DNA of 64,000 nt from Haematobia irritans (Eukaryota; Arthropoda; Insecta; Diptera; Muscidae). The notes under the pieces were generated by a model. It was not told the origin of the DNA and made no database searches. It saw nothing but the letters and a program-made list of their open reading frames with translations. Location: assembly GCF_050003625.1 (NCBI RefSeq), contig NC_134398.1, positions 87,545,983-87,609,982 of the forward strand, read 5' to 3'. Positions 1 through 11,650 of the stretch are shown in pieces. The position numbers and the translations under genes were made by a program. The first letter of the stretch is position 1. Every line of letters starts with the position of its first letter.

Positions 1-685
1 ACTATTGCACACAATTTCTAATCCTTTTTTAATGTCGCCTCGAAACATTCTCCACTCGCCGCTATGTTTGCACAGATTCGCAGTTGAAGCCATCGCTTGA
101 GGATAGTCTCGCATTTGAGGGGTGCAGGCTCGGCGGGTCTTTGCATCGGAGGATGGATGGCTCTTCTATGTAAATGATACCACAAAACAGTTAAGTGGTT
201 TTTATCTCCATTTTGCAAGAGCACCCACTAATTAGGAAATAACACATTATGAATTAGACCTTGTTTTATTTTCTCAAAAACAGTTTTTGTAGCTTCCAGC
301 GAAAAATTTCCGCTTAGACAAAATTATGAATCTGGTTTCCGTTGCCCAGTGCTGCCATGATGATGGGGCATGCCATAGGAAACAAATAAAAACCGCCAAA
401 TGAATTTAAAAATCCGGTTGCTACTTTTTATGGCCTCCAGTGGAAGAGGATGGTATTGCCTTTTGCCTTGAATCATCAACAATGCGGTTTTATTGTGATG
501 CTGGAAGTTAATTTTTAGTGCTTAAGTATGCGGATTGCTTCAGATCAATATTCGTAGGTCCGTTAAGGAAAAGTTAATAGCTGTCATCTATTCCTAGTGG
601 ATATTCAATTGATAATGCAATTTCAAAATGAGATATAAAGTAAATGAAACTGTCTTATATAAATATATTTAATAAATATATTTAT
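1..685. other. Intergenic, nothing recognised
   Basis: I see no open frame with a recognisable domain and no clear transposon end. The sequence is AT-rich. A short open frame on the minus strand near 18-224 has no features worth trusting. Confidence 0.4.
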
Positions 686-1205
686 ATCTGACCCGATCTG
701 GGCAAAATTGGTTAGATTTCTACAAAATCTATAGACTTAAAATTTAAGCCGGCTAATGCCAGAGAGGTGGAACACAATGTTGGTAAAAGGGTATGAGAAA
801 AATTTTAAATGGTCATTGTTGTCCAAAAGAAAAACCGGTCCGCTGCGAAAATCACATATTAGTTTTAATCAAATGCAATGATATTTTCTTTTTATTTCGT
901 TTGCTCTGGTATAAATTTTGCACAAAGAGTACAATTGAAAGTGTAGTAATGTGGCCAAATTGGGTTGAAATCGGTTAAAATTTAGATATAGCTCCCTTAT
1001 ATATCTTTCCCCCGATATCCACTTATATGGGCCTAAAGTTTTAGATGATTAAATTTTGCACATGGAGTATAATTGACACTGCCGTAAAGCGTGCGTATAA
1101 ACTAATATTCCTATTCTGCATGCTGAATTTCGTTGACATCGGTTCAGATTTATATTATATATATTTTCCCATAATTCTAATATTTATATATCTATCGACC
1201 GATAA
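686..1205 (-). repeat. H2-type Helentron-like fragment
   Basis: The stretch matches, in diverged form, the minus-strand H2 copy at 39895-41072: the same order of 'gatctgg.caaaattggttagattt', 'aaaatctatagac', 'ggctaatgc' and then a run of 'gaaatcggtt...tagatatagctccc' units. Both terminal regions are missing, so it is an old fragment. It has no coding capacity. Confidence 0.55.
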
Positions 1206-1214
1206 TATAGTTGC

Positions 1215-1400
1215 ATACCTAATTGTTGTTTTATTTCGAAAATTTTGTCAAAATGTTATTTCTATATAAAATGTTATTCATATATAGAAAATTTTGTAAA
1301 ATTTTAATTTCTGTAGAACATTTTGTCAAAATTTTTTTAAAAGTTTATTTCTGTAGAGGTACTCCACTCTTTGCAAAATCTACCAAAACAGCAAAAATTT
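1215..1400. repeat. Degenerate 29-bp tandem repeat
   Basis: Imperfect head-to-tail copies of the unit 'atttctatagaaaattttg(tcaaaattt)' occur here. The same 29-bp unit forms the long arrays inside H1 elements, so this is probably a remnant of one. Confidence 0.5.
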
Positions 1401-1449
1401 TACCAATTTACCAAATAATAAAAAATGAACAACATCTGGTAGAATTCCA

Positions 1450-1964
1450 CACTGAAAAAACTGTGAACCCACCAGGAAGAAAACTTTCGGTTAATTTTAG
1501 AAAATTTTGAATATTTGTAGAAAATTTTAACTAAACAGTATTACAAACGTGGGCATCACGCCGATGTCATAAAAATAAGTAAATATTTTTCGACAAATTC
1601 AAGAAAATTTATTATACATAACTAAATTTTTTTACTTGTTAAAGAACATTTTGTGGTTTGAAGGAAAAACTTGGAGTTCAAAATTGCAAGAATGTCTTTA
1701 GTGACATACGAAATTCATGATGGACGCATTTTTGGTAAAATTTACAAATTTAAAGAAATTTTGAAGTATTTTGTGGAAGACACGAATTTAGTTAATCTTT
1801 ATGCTTCATTTGAGTATATTTGTTTCCTCGGTTTTAGTTAATTTAACTAACGTACACAAAAAATTATTAGAGTAAAGGAAACTTTCTCCAAACATAATAA
1901 TTCCATGAACTAAAATAAAGTTAATTTGGCTTTAGTGAAATAGAGAGTTCACTTTTTTTGAGTG
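1450..1964. mobile_element. N element, TA-type MITE
   Basis: The left end reads CACTGAAAAAACTGTGAAC and the right end, reverse complemented, reads CACTCAAAAAAAGTGAACT, giving imperfect terminal inverted repeats about 515 bp apart. The right end is followed by TA; the left flank is CA, which may be a mutated TA. There is no transposase, so it is non-autonomous. CACTG-type ends with TA target sites fit Tc1/mariner-type mobilisation (inference). The hAT-like element at 1972 inserted directly beside its right end. Confidence 0.55.
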
Positions 1965-2159
1965 TACCAACCAGGGATCCGGAGCGGTCCATTTTTTTCG
2001 CTCCGCTCCGCTTCCGCTCCGGAGAAAAAAAAACCGCTCCGCTCCTCGCTCCGCTCCGAGAAAAAAAAATCGCTCCGCTCCACGCTCCGCTCCGCTCCTC
2101 TTCGAGAAAATTATAGTACAAACATTGTATTATTTGTTCAATTGAGTTTTATTTTATTT

Positions 2160-2795
2160 AGAAAAATCGGGCGGTACATATATGGGAGCTATAGCTAAAT
2201 CTGAACCGATTTCGATGATTTTTTGCACATATAGTTAGTGCTATAGAAGATTACATTTCGCCAACTTTGAGTAAGATCGGTTGATAAATAAGGGTTTTAT
2301 GACCTAATTTGACAAAATCGGGCGATACATATATATGGGACCTATATCTAAATCTGAACCGATTTCGATGAAATTTTCAGACCTAAAGGGTGATACAGAA
2401 GATTATTTTGTGCTAAATTTGACGACGATCGGTTAGTAAAAAAAGTGCAACGTGACCCCATTTGTCGAAATCGGGCAATACATATATATGGGAGCTATAT
2501 CTAAATTTGATCCGATTTCTTCCAAATTCAGTGACGTTCGTCCTTGTGCCCAAAAAAACTCCCTGTACCAAATTTCATCAAAATCGGTTAATAATTGCGA
2601 CCGAAATCCTGTGAACAACAAATACATGGACAGACGGACGGATGGACGGACGGACGCCAAGCGCTAGATCGACTCAGGAGGTGATTCTGAGTCGATCGGT
2701 ATATATTTTATGGGGCCTAAATCAATATTTCTTGTAGGCACATTTTTTGGCAGATCAAACTTGTTATACCCTAACCACTATGTGGTTTAGGGTAT
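2160..2795 (-). mobile_element. H4 Helentron-like element, 5' end
   Basis: Read on the minus strand it begins ATACCCTAAACCACATAGTGG followed by the complementary ACCCTAA arm, a hairpin-like 5' end. It then has the conserved tract around 'gactcag', a (CCGT)n microsatellite and three repeats of 'cgatttcg...tagatatagctccc'. This order matches DINE-1/Helentron-type elements. The 3' end is missing. Confidence 0.6.
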
Positions 2796-2814
2796 AATGA
2801 CTTTAAAACAATGT

Positions 2815-4729
2815 GTTGAAATATTTTATTAATTTTGAAAATTTTTTCAGAAATATTAAATCCATTTTGACTTCATTAAAGGAAGCATTCTAGGAGGCAT
2901 ATGTTAATTTTTCATTTTTTTAGATTTTTTTCGTCAGTTGTTATCAAAATCCTTTAAAAACGAGTTAACGAGTTATTTTTTTTTTCATATTAAGACTCGA
3001 CTTCCAGTAGAAATTATGCTGTTTCAAGTAAAAAGCGTCTTTAAAATAAAGTGTTGAAAAACATGTCTTATTTTTTAACGATTTTTTACTTTGTAGGCAA
3101 GATGCAAAAAGGAAACAAATTTAAAGACAATTTTATTAATTTTAAAGAATTTTTCTTAATTATTAAAGTCAAAAATTTTATCTTTCATGTTATGATACAC
3201 ATTTTTAAGTAAAATCACTTAATTATAAGGACATTACAACTTCATTCAAAAGTTTATTGCCTTTTGGACAAGAAAACAAGTATATACAGCAGTAAGTTCG
3301 GCCGAGCCGAACCTTAAATACCCACCACCATGGACCAAATATTAGGGTTTCCTTTGAAATTTTAGGAGGGCTTGAGGACTTGAGGACACTTCCCGATGAT
3401 AAATTTAAAGATTTCACCTATGAGGACTATATCAAATTCTGGATTTATAAGAACCATTTTTGTTTGAGTTTTAGAGGAATCATTAACATCTCTTGTAAGT
3501 GTGCAAGAAAATTATAAAATAACGTCTTGATTTGAAATCTTAAATATGTAGAAGTAAAATCTGGAAATTTTACATTGAGTTTCAAGCAATTCAAGTGAAG
3601 TCGGTCTATATGGAGGCATTACCAAATGGACCGAGCCTAAAATACCAGAATATTTACAATTTCAGGCAAATCAGATAAAAATTACGGATTCTAGAAGCCC
3701 AAGAAGTAAAATCGGGAAATCGGTCTATATGGGGGCTATACCAAAATATGGACCGATACTCACCATTTTCAGCACACCTCTTTATGGTCCGAAAATACCC
3801 CTAGATTTCCAATTTCAGACAAATTGGATAAAAAATGCGCTTTCTATAAGCCCAAGACCCCAAATCGGGAGATCGTTTTATATGGGGACCATACCAAAAC
3901 ATAGACCGATACTCACAATTTTTGGCACACGTATTTGTGGTCCTACAATACCTCTAGATTTCCAATTTCAGGTAAATTGAATAAAAACTGCGGTTTCTAT
4001 AAGCCCAAGAAGTAAAATCGGGAGATCGGTCTATATGGGGGATATACCAAAATATGGACCGATACTTACAATTTTTGGCACACGTATTTGTGGTCCTACA
4101 ATACCTCTAGATTTCCAATTTCAGGTAAATTGAATAAAAACTGCGGTTTCTATAAGCCCAAGAAGTAAAATCGGGAGATCGGTCTATATGGGGGCTATAC
4201 CAAAACATGGACCGATACTCACCATTTTTGGCACACCTCTTTACGGTCATAAAATACCTCCAGATTTCAAATTTCAGGCAAATTGGATAAAAAATACGAT
4301 TTCTATAAGCCCAAGACCCCAAATCGGGAGGTCGGTTTATATGGGGACTATATCAAAACCTGGACCGATATAACCCATCTTCGAACTTGACCTGCCTGCA
4401 GACAAAAGACGAGGTTGTGCAAAATTTCAGCACGATTGCTTCATTATTGAAGACTGTAGCGTGATTACAACAGACAGACAGACGGACATCGTTATATCGT
4501 CTTAGAATTTCTCCCTGATCAAGAATATATATACTTTATATAGTCGGAAATCGATATTTCGATGTGTTACAAACGGAATGACAAACTTATTATACCCCCG
4601 TCACCATTCTATGGTGATGGGTATAAAAAACTTTATTTTAGAGAAATGCGTCTTCCATGTTAAGCAAAATTTGCATTCTTATTCTAAGGACATGAAATCT
4701 TTGACTTCACGACAATATTTTTTTCAGTG
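2815..4729 (-). mobile_element. N element interrupted by H3
   Basis: The right end reads TTTTTTTCAGTG followed by TA at 4730-4731, the complement of the N terminus. The body (2815-3276 and 4625-4729) matches the N copies at 11651 and 36084 on the opposite strand, including 'gtcttgtaggcaagatgcaaaa'-like and 'tgttatgatacac' blocks. It is split by the H3 element at 3277-4624. It has no coding capacity. Confidence 0.55.
3277..4624 (-). mobile_element. H3 Helentron-like element
   Basis: On the minus strand the 5' end is ATACCCATCACCATAGAATGG, a near-palindrome, followed by the conserved 'taataagtttgtcattccg' and 'aaagtatatatattcttgatc' tracts and a short GTCCGTCTGTCTG stretch. The middle has tandem units of 'ggtctatatgggggctatacc'. 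The 3' end has a hairpin, TAAGGTTCGGCTCGGCCGAAC, and finishes GTATATACTTG plus TT. It is inserted at an AA/TT site within the N element. DINE-1-like structure; no protein encoded. Confidence 0.75.
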
Positions 4730-5203
4730 TAGAAAACTAAAAAATTAAATATAAATAAGATCGTTTAATTGCATTTATTTGACGTTCATTACAAACATCT
4801 TTGTAGTAATACGGGATGAAATTGATCGAAAGTACTGTTGTTACTTTTACAACACATACTAGATATATATTTTGACATTTGCCGTTTTTGAAAACAATTA
4901 CTAAAAAACACGTTGTGTTTTCCCCAATGTACGTACGTACAAAAATACATATCGTACATTTTAAACGTTTACTCACACTACGCTAAGTACTAGCTAAATT
5001 TTAAATTACCTACACAGTGTAATTACAAAGTTACACATTTCATTCAAGTAATATTTTATTAGGAGCGGAGCGGTTTTTCATTTGGAAACCGCTCCGCTCC
5101 GGATTTTAGAAATGCCGCTCCCGCTCCGCTCCCGCTCCGGCAAAAAAAGGGCTTGCTCCGCTCCGCTCCACGCTCCGCTCCGCTCCGGATCCCTGGTACC
5201 AAC

Positions 5204-5560
5204 TTTGACAACCGTGTCTACCACCCAAGTTTACTACTTGAATATTTAGAAGTCAATTTTTCTTCATAACATATATATAAGGTGACCGAACTCCCATTTT
5301 CATATCTCAAGCATTTGGAAGACGACCACCGGTCTCTTGTGGTTCGAAATCTTGATATTATTGCAAGCTATTTTTACAAAATTATTGTTATTATAATTTT
5401 TTTTAATTTTTAAATTATGACTGTAGAAACAGCAGAGCATTTTTCTTTGTTTTGTTTTTTTTTACTTGTCAAAAATGTACTTCTGTGAGGAATTTAAATT
5501 TAAATTTGGGATTTTTGGGGACAGAAGAATTATAATTTGGGGGCAAGAGCCAGGCAAATA
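5204..5560. other. Intergenic, nothing recognised
   Basis: This continues the sequence that flanked the hAT-like insertion. I see no gene or repeat boundary in it. Confidence 0.35.
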
Positions 5561-5754
5561 CTGGCAATACTGGTGCCAAGTTTCAAGTCGATAGCTTATT
5601 TCGTTTGGAGTTAGCGTGATTTCAACAGACGGATGGACCACGCTAGATCGACTCAGTATTTTCCGACGACCAACAATATATATGCTTTGTGGAGTCTGAG
5701 ACTAATATTTCGATGAGTTACAAACGGAACGACAAAGTTAATATACCCGTCACC
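5561..5754 (-). repeat. H1-type 5' end fragment
   Basis: It matches the 5' conserved portion of H1 on the minus strand: 'gtgccaagtttcaagtcgatagc', a short CAGACGGATGGAC stretch, 'agatcgactcag', 'atatatatgctttgtgg' and 'acaaacggaacgacaaagtta'. Both sides are truncated. An N-type end follows at 5758. Confidence 0.6.
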
Positions 5755-5757
5755 CTA

Positions 5758-6090
5758 CACTGAAAAAACAACATACCCGGTTCCAAAGATTTTGTCTTTT
5801 AACGAATGGTTTTTATACCGATTTCGAGCCAAATAAGCGACTAATTGAAGTAAGGATACTTTTAAAATAGAATTATCTTTTAAATTTAAGTTTTGCGTAC
5901 ATGATTGTAGGGAGCAACGTTCAATTTATTCGTTTTTTCTGTTTTTTTTTTTGTATCATATACTATAAAAGTCCTTTAAAATCGTGTTGACGACCACGAA
6001 AATTTTCAAATTTAGTGTCGACTTCAAACAGAAATTGTGCTATGTTTCAAAGAAAAATCGTGAAAAATGTGTTAATAATTTTCTCTCACA
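5758..6090. repeat. N element fragment
   Basis: It starts CACTGAAAAAACAACATACC right after TA and carries N-type internal sequence ('aatcgtgttgacg', 'gaaattgtgctatgtttcaa'). The other end is not recognisable. The next 30 bp (6091-6122) match the LINE fragment near 61700. Confidence 0.45.
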
Positions 6091-6189
6091 GATCGAAAAC
6101 CTATGTTGTTAGCACCTATATTTTCTGTTTATTTTCATAATTTTTTATGAGTATAAATATATATCATAAATAAATAATTTTTTCTAAGA

Positions 6190-6461
6190 AGGAGAGGGAG
6201 CGGAGCGGAGCTCTCTAACAACCATCCAAAATTTGGTCCATATTGGTTCATAATTATATATTGCCCTCATATAAACAGATCCCCAGATTTGACTTCTAAA
6301 AACATGCAAAACTTGATCTATATCGGTCCATAATTATGTACAGCCCCCATTTGAACAGATCACCATACTCTACTCGTACAGTTTTTTGTAGAAGTTTGTA
6401 CACAATTGTACATTGTACGCAAGATTCCGTCTGGCCGAGCTTTCGGTCGTATATACTTGTT
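6190..6461 (+). repeat. H1 3' end fragment
   Basis: Two diverged 153-bp-type units ('tttggtccatattggttcataattatat') are followed by 'gtacgcaagattccgtctggccgagc' and the terminus CGTATATACTTGTT. It is older and more diverged than the other H1 copies. Confidence 0.55.
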
Positions 6462-7304
6462 TTTAAAAATTCACATGGAGTCGCTCATAAAATAATTGAA
6501 TGAACAATACATCAGAAAATACCGGGTTTGTCTCAGAGTGAGAGAGATACAAGCAATAACAAAACAAAAATATAACATATGCTAGCTTATATTGTTCACA
6601 AACTTGTATAACATGTTTGGGGCATCACATTTTCTTAAATATAATATTTTGAGATGCAAATATATAATTTGTATAAACATATGTTTGTTTAGAAACGCCA
6701 GATAGGGTAAGAGAGAATGGAGAACAAAGATAAATATGAACATCAACGCACCGCAGTGAGAGACTCAAATAAAAGCAAATGGTGCTCTGCTTGAGAAACA
6801 TATTTTTATGTATTTAAATCAGGGATGGGCAAAGAGACTACACCCTCAAAAAAATCGCTTCTGTAACATATACTCCCAAACACATTTTGCTTCACGCATA
6901 TAAATTTTTGGGTATTACCCAAACATTTATATATTTGATTTCTTCCAATATATAATGTGTTTGAAAGCATATTGGTCTAAACAATATAATATGTTTGGGT
7001 GGTCTAAGTTCCAAACATTATGTATTTTTCCATACAAATTCAATAATGTTGTCTTCCAAAAAACTATATATTATTATGTGAACATATAATATGTTTGGAA
7101 ACATTTTGAATCCAAAAATATTATATGCTTAGAAGAATTTTCTCCCAAAGAAGATTGTTCTCAATTTTTTTTTCTGCCTAATTGTATATTCCCTCACATT
7201 TTTCTCACTTCCATGAGTTTTTTAGTTCTTAGCACCTTTTTCTGTAATACAAACATTGTAGAAGAAATTATTAAATTTTATAATTTTTTTAAATTTTACC
7301 TTTT

Positions 7305-7378
7305 GCCGGACGGGGATTCGAACAGCGGACCACACAGTTTGTAAGCCAGCACACTAACCACTGGGCTACGTAGCTGTT
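7305..7378 (-). other. tRNA-like module T1 in M copy C (Pol III promoter)
   Basis: On the minus strand it has an A-box match (TAGCCCAGTGG) and a B-box match (GTTCGAATCC) with tRNA-like spacing, total length about 72 nt. A TAC sits at the anticodon position within CTTACAA. The stems are imperfect, so I call it tRNA-like rather than a tRNA gene. TTTT runs lie shortly downstream on the minus strand. See the T1/T2 finding. Confidence 0.6.
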
Positions 7379-7501
7379 ATGGTCATCAAGAGATAATTAT
7401 CGTTATAAGTCATATTTATATAGCATAGCTTGCGGCGCCCACGAGCCGATGCAAACATAACATTGTTTAACAACATAACATTGTTAAACATACATTTGTT
7501 G

Positions 7502-7575
7502 GCGACGTGGAGCAGTGGTTGGTACGTCCGCCTTGCATGCCAAGGGTCCTGGGTTCGATCCCTGCTTCGACCGGC
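7502..7575 (+). other. tRNA-like module T2 in M copy C (Pol III promoter)
   Basis: The module has A-box-like TGGAGCAGTGG and a strong B box, GGGTTCGATCCC, then ends CGACCGGCACC followed by a T-run. It lies head-to-head with T1, about 120 bp apart. It is clearly related to the head of the SINE at 35407 (shared TGCATGCC/GGGTTCGAT..CCTGCTTCGACCG pattern). Confidence 0.6.
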
Positions 7576-8968
7576 ACCATTTTTTGTTATTTTTTCTTAT
7601 ACCCTACACCATAGGATGGGGGTATATTAACTTTGTCATTCCGTTTGTAACACATCGAAATATTGCTCTAAGACCCCATAAAGTATATATATTCTGGGTC
7701 GTGGTGAAATTCTGAGTCGATCTGAGCATGTCCGTCCGTCCGTCTGTTGAAATCACGCTAACTTCCGAACGAAATAAGCTATCGACTTGAAACTTGGCAC
7801 AAGTAGTTGTTATTGATGTAGGCCGGATGGTATTGTAAATGGGCCATATCGGTCCACTTTTACGTATAGCCCCCATATAAACGGACCCCCAAATTTGGCT
7901 TGCGAGGCCTCGAAGAGAAGCAAATTTCATCCCATCCGGCTGAAATTTGGTACATGGTTTTAATATATGGTCTCTAACAACCATGCAAAAATTGGTCCAC
8001 ATCGATCCATAACTATATATAGCCCCCATATAAACCGATCCCCCGATTTGGCTTGCGAGGCCTCTAAGAGAAGCAAATTTCATCCGATCCGGCTGAAATT
8101 TGGTACATGGTGTTAATATGTGGTCTCTAACAACCATGCAAAAATTGGTCCCCATCGGTTCATAATTATATATAGCCCCCATATAAACCGGTCACCAGAT
8201 TTGACCTCCGGAGCCTCTTGGAAGACCAAAATTCATCTGATTCAGTTGAAATTTGGTACGTGGTGTTAATATATGGCCTCAAACTCCCATGCAAAAATTG
8301 GTCGGTATCGGTCCATAATTATATATAGGCCCCATATAAACCGATCACCAGATTTGACCTCCAGAGCTCGTTGGAAGAGCAAAATTCTTTCCATTCGGTT
8401 GAAATTTGGTACGTGATGTTAGTATATGATATTTAACAGTCATGCCAAAAGTGGTCCATATCAGTCCATAATCACATATAGTCCCCATATAAACCTATCC
8501 CCAGATTTGACCTCCGGTGCCTTTTGGAGAAGCAAAATTCATCCGATCTGCTTGAAATTTGGTACGTGGTGATAGTATATGATATTTAACAACCATGCCA
8601 AAAGTGGTCCATATCAGTCCATAATCATATATAGCCCCATATAAACCGATCCCGAGATTTGGTTTTGGAGCCTCTTGGAGGAGCAAATTTCATCCGAGTG
8701 AGTTGAAATTTGGTACATTGTGCTAGTATATGGTCGTTAACAACCACGCCTAACTAGGTCCATATCGGTCTATAGTTATATATATCCCTCAGATAAATCG
8801 ATTTCCAATCACACAAAAATTGGTCTATATCAAGTTCATAATTGTATATAGCCCCCATATTAGCGACCCCCATATTTCAATTCTGGCTCTCTACGTACCG
8901 TGCAAAAAGTCCATATCGATTTGTAATTATTTGTAGACTTAACTATACATAACTTTTTTTGTCTAATA

Positions 8969-9898
8969 AAGGGTGATTTGTTAAGAGCTTGATAACTTTA
9001 AAAAAAAAAACGCATAAAATTTGCAAAATCTCATCGGTTCTTTATTTGAAACGTTAGATTGGTCCATGACATTTACTTTTTGAAGATAATTTCATTTAAA
9101 TGTTGACCGCGGCTGCGTCTTAGGTGGTCCATTCGGAAAGTCCAATTTTGGGCAACTTTTTCGAGCATTTCGGCCGGAATAGCCCGAATTTCTTCGGAAA
9201 TGTTGTCTTCCAAAGCTGGAATAGTTGCTGGCTTATTTCTGTAGACTTTAGACTTGACGTAGCCCCACAAAAAATAGTCTAAAGGCGTCAAATCGCATGA
9301 TCTTGGTGGCCAACTTACCGGTCCATTTCTTGAGATGAATTGTTCTCCGAAGTTTTCCCTCAAAATGGCCATAGAATCGCGAGCTGTGTGGCATGTAGCG
9401 CCATCTTGTTGAAACCACATGTCAACCAAGTTCAGTTCTTCCATTTTTGGCAACAAAAAGTTTGTTAGCATCGAACGATAGCGATCGCCATTCACCGTAA
9501 CGTTGCGTCCAACAGCATCTTTGAAAAAATACGGTCCAATGATTCCACCAGCGTACAAACCACACCAAACAGTGCATTTTTCGGGATGCATGGGCAGTTC
9601 TTGAACGGCTTCTGGTTGCTCTTCACTCCAAATGCGGCAATTTTGCTTATTTACGTAGCCATTCAACCAGAAATGAGCCTCATCGCTGAACAAAATTTGT
9701 CGATAAAAAAGCGGATTTTCTGCCAACTTTTCTAGGGCCCATTCACTGAAAATTCGACGTTGTGGCAGATCGTTCGGCTATTCATGATGAAATGTCAAAG
9801 CATACTGAGCATCTTTCTCTTTGACACCATGTCTGAAATCCCACGTGATCTGTCAAATACTAATGCATGAAAATCCTAACCTCAAAAGAATCACCCTT
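8969..9898 (-). mobile_element. Deleted mariner-like element
   Basis: The ends are inverted repeats beginning AAGGGTGATT (left AAGGGTGATTTGTTAAG; right, complemented, AAGGGTGATTCTTTTGAGG) flanked by TA on both sides. About 930 bp long, it keeps the 5' leader on the right, then jumps into the middle of the transposase frame, so an internal deletion removed the N-terminal DNA-binding half. It cannot move by itself. Confidence 0.8.
9073..9775 (-). pseudogene. Mariner-like transposase, C-terminal catalytic half
   Basis: An open frame of about 230 residues encodes the DDE/D catalytic core of a Tc1/mariner-type transposase. The three acidic positions are visible: LFSDEAHFW, then WFQQDGATCHT, then PRSCDLTPLDYFLWG. 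Counting gives 36 residues between the second and third aspartates. The frame enters at NDLPQRRIFSEWAL and ends in a natural-looking stop near 9073. The N-terminal helix-turn-helix region is absent because the element is deleted at about 9775, where the leader sequence joins out of frame. The catalytic half itself has no stop, so the loss may be recent or the source copy was intact. Confidence 0.8.
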
Positions 9899-10057
9899 TA
9901 TATACCACGCATGGACTAACTCACAATTTAGAAAACGATGTTAAGAAGTTTTAAAATACCACAACAACCCAAGTAATTCGATTGTGGATGACAGTCTTTC
10001 GTAGAAGTTTCTACGCAATCCATGGTGGAGGGTACATAAGATTCGGCCTGGCCGAAC

Positions 10058-10909
10058 CAGTGTTGCCAACTCCCCAAGGCCAAAAAGCACCACAAAATAT
10101 ATTATAAATTCTAACATACCACCTTCCACCACAAAATCGAAAAGTAAATGCTCTACTAAAAAAAAGAAAAAAAAAAAAAACCTTCCGAAGATATATTATA
10201 GAACTTTTGTGAATTGAATTTTACGTAGTTAAGGTGGGTATTAAGATCGAGTTTAGCTGCTAAAAGAGTCATTTTTTCACAATTACTTTTCTTTAATAAT
10301 TCATTTTAAGGAATACAAACTTTGTTAAAATTTGCTTTTGGCTATTCCCCATCAATTTATAATAAAATTTGCAGCAAATATGCATAATTTTATGCCTTTT
10401 TTACTGATATAGTTTTCACTTTAGCGGCAAAACTCGAACTCGTACTCACCATTATGAACCGCTATTCAAGTATACACTTTGATCAGTGATATTTTTCAAC
10501 TTTCAAAATATTAATATATGGGAGGAGTCTATTGCTTATTTCAGTTGTGCGTGCTTTTGTGAATTTAATACAAACGTTTTTAATGACATCTTTACCAAAT
10601 TCAAAAATTCGACACTCATCGCTCGACTTTCCTACAGAATACCCTAAATAACAATATTAACAATCAAATTCTATATTTGGCAATAAATTTGAGTTTCTTC
10701 GGCTCTTGAAAGTCTAATCAAAATTTTTGTATCAATTAAACTTAATACTGTTCAAAATAAAAAAAAAAGCACCAAAAGCACTAAATGAAAATGCCAGAAA
10801 GCACCAAGTTGGTGCTTTTTTTGAAAAGGCACCAAAAAGGCAATTTGGTGCTTTTTAGAAATCAAAAAGCACTAAATTTGGTGCTAAAAGCACCAAATTG
10901 GCAACACTG
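10058..10909. mobile_element. hAT-like MITE with AAAGCACCAAA repeats
   Basis: The ends are CAGTGTTGCCAACT and its complement AATTGGCAACACTG, flanked by identical 8-bp copies of GGCCGAAC (10050-10057 and 10910-10917). It sits exactly in the 3' hairpin of H1. The ends carry several copies of a GCACCAAA-like motif, mostly on the right side (10770-10900). There is no transposase frame. The 8-bp duplication supports hAT. Confidence 0.85.
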
Positions 10910-11650
10910 GGCCGAACTTACGGCCGTATATACTTGTTTTACATATATTTTTTTTACGTATATTCCAAATACGTTCGGAATATCCCGAAAAGGTGTTCAA
11001 CATTACATACTACTATATTAACTTTTTACTACGAAACTGTAAAGTGTGTCTTGTAAAAGACTTAAATTCAGAAAAGAACAGTGCTTGATATAAACGAAAT
11101 GGACTGATTTCAAATCATATATTATTTTTTATTGCAAAAATAAACACAAGTTTGAAATTTTCGAAGAAATTCAAAAAACTCTTATAAAGGAAGAATGTGA
11201 AGTCGAGTAATATATAAATATTTGTCCATCGAATCCTAAAGTTAACGATAACCATTCAAAAGCACATTATATTTAAATTCGGAACAATAATTTTACAACC
11301 AACACATACATTTATTTAGGTGTGAACAATTATTTGCTTTCTTTAATAATTTATTCTAAAGAAAATAAACGTATTCAATTGATGCTTTGGATCATTCCCC
11401 ACAATTTGCCTAAAAAAGTTATAATGTTATTCTGGTTTTACCGATGCGAGTTTTGCCGTTAAAATGAGAAATAATTTTAGTGGCAAAACTCAAACTCAAT
11501 GTCCGCTTTTATTTTCGAAAGTATCCGTCAACTCCTCTTGGACTACTTATTAATAAAGAGGAACTAAACTTTGTTTTTATAGATCTTACTGTTTAATTTT
11601 TCACTGTTTCCCAATGTTTTCATTTTACTCTAACAACTCTAAAAAAAGTA

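Larger units (their letters stand above)
1972..5195. mobile_element. hAT-like element with GGAGC-rich ends, 8-bp TSD
   Basis: The ends are perfect inverted repeats, CAGGGATCCGGAGCGG at 1972 and its complement ending at 5195. They are flanked on both sides by the same 8 bp, GTACCAAC (1964-1971 and 5196-5203). An 8-bp duplication with CAG..CTG ends is the signature of hAT elements (established). Just inside both ends lie arrays of the 5-bp motif GCTCC/GGAGC mixed with A-runs (about 1980-2100 and 5060-5190). No transposase frame is visible; the interior is filled by an N element and two Helentron-like copies, so it is non-autonomous or gutted. Confidence 0.8.
7599..10938 (+). mobile_element. H1 Helentron-like element, copy a
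   Basis: The 5' end is ATACCCTACACCATAGGATG with its complementary GGGGGTAT arm. The conserved tract with 'cataaagtatatatattctgg', 'gtccgtccgtccgtctg' and then tandem 153-bp units follow (about 7850-8800). The 3' end has 'ttcgattgtggatgacag', a hairpin, and ATACTTGTT. It is inserted in the T-run after T2 of M copy C. A deleted mariner-like element (8969-9898) and a hAT-like MITE (10058-10909) are nested in it. It encodes no protein of its own. Confidence 0.75.

Noticed and set aside
1921..2198. Frames rich in Arg-Ser or Ser-Gly over the GCTCC array
   Set aside because: Translation of a 5-bp microsatellite at the hAT-like end on both strands.
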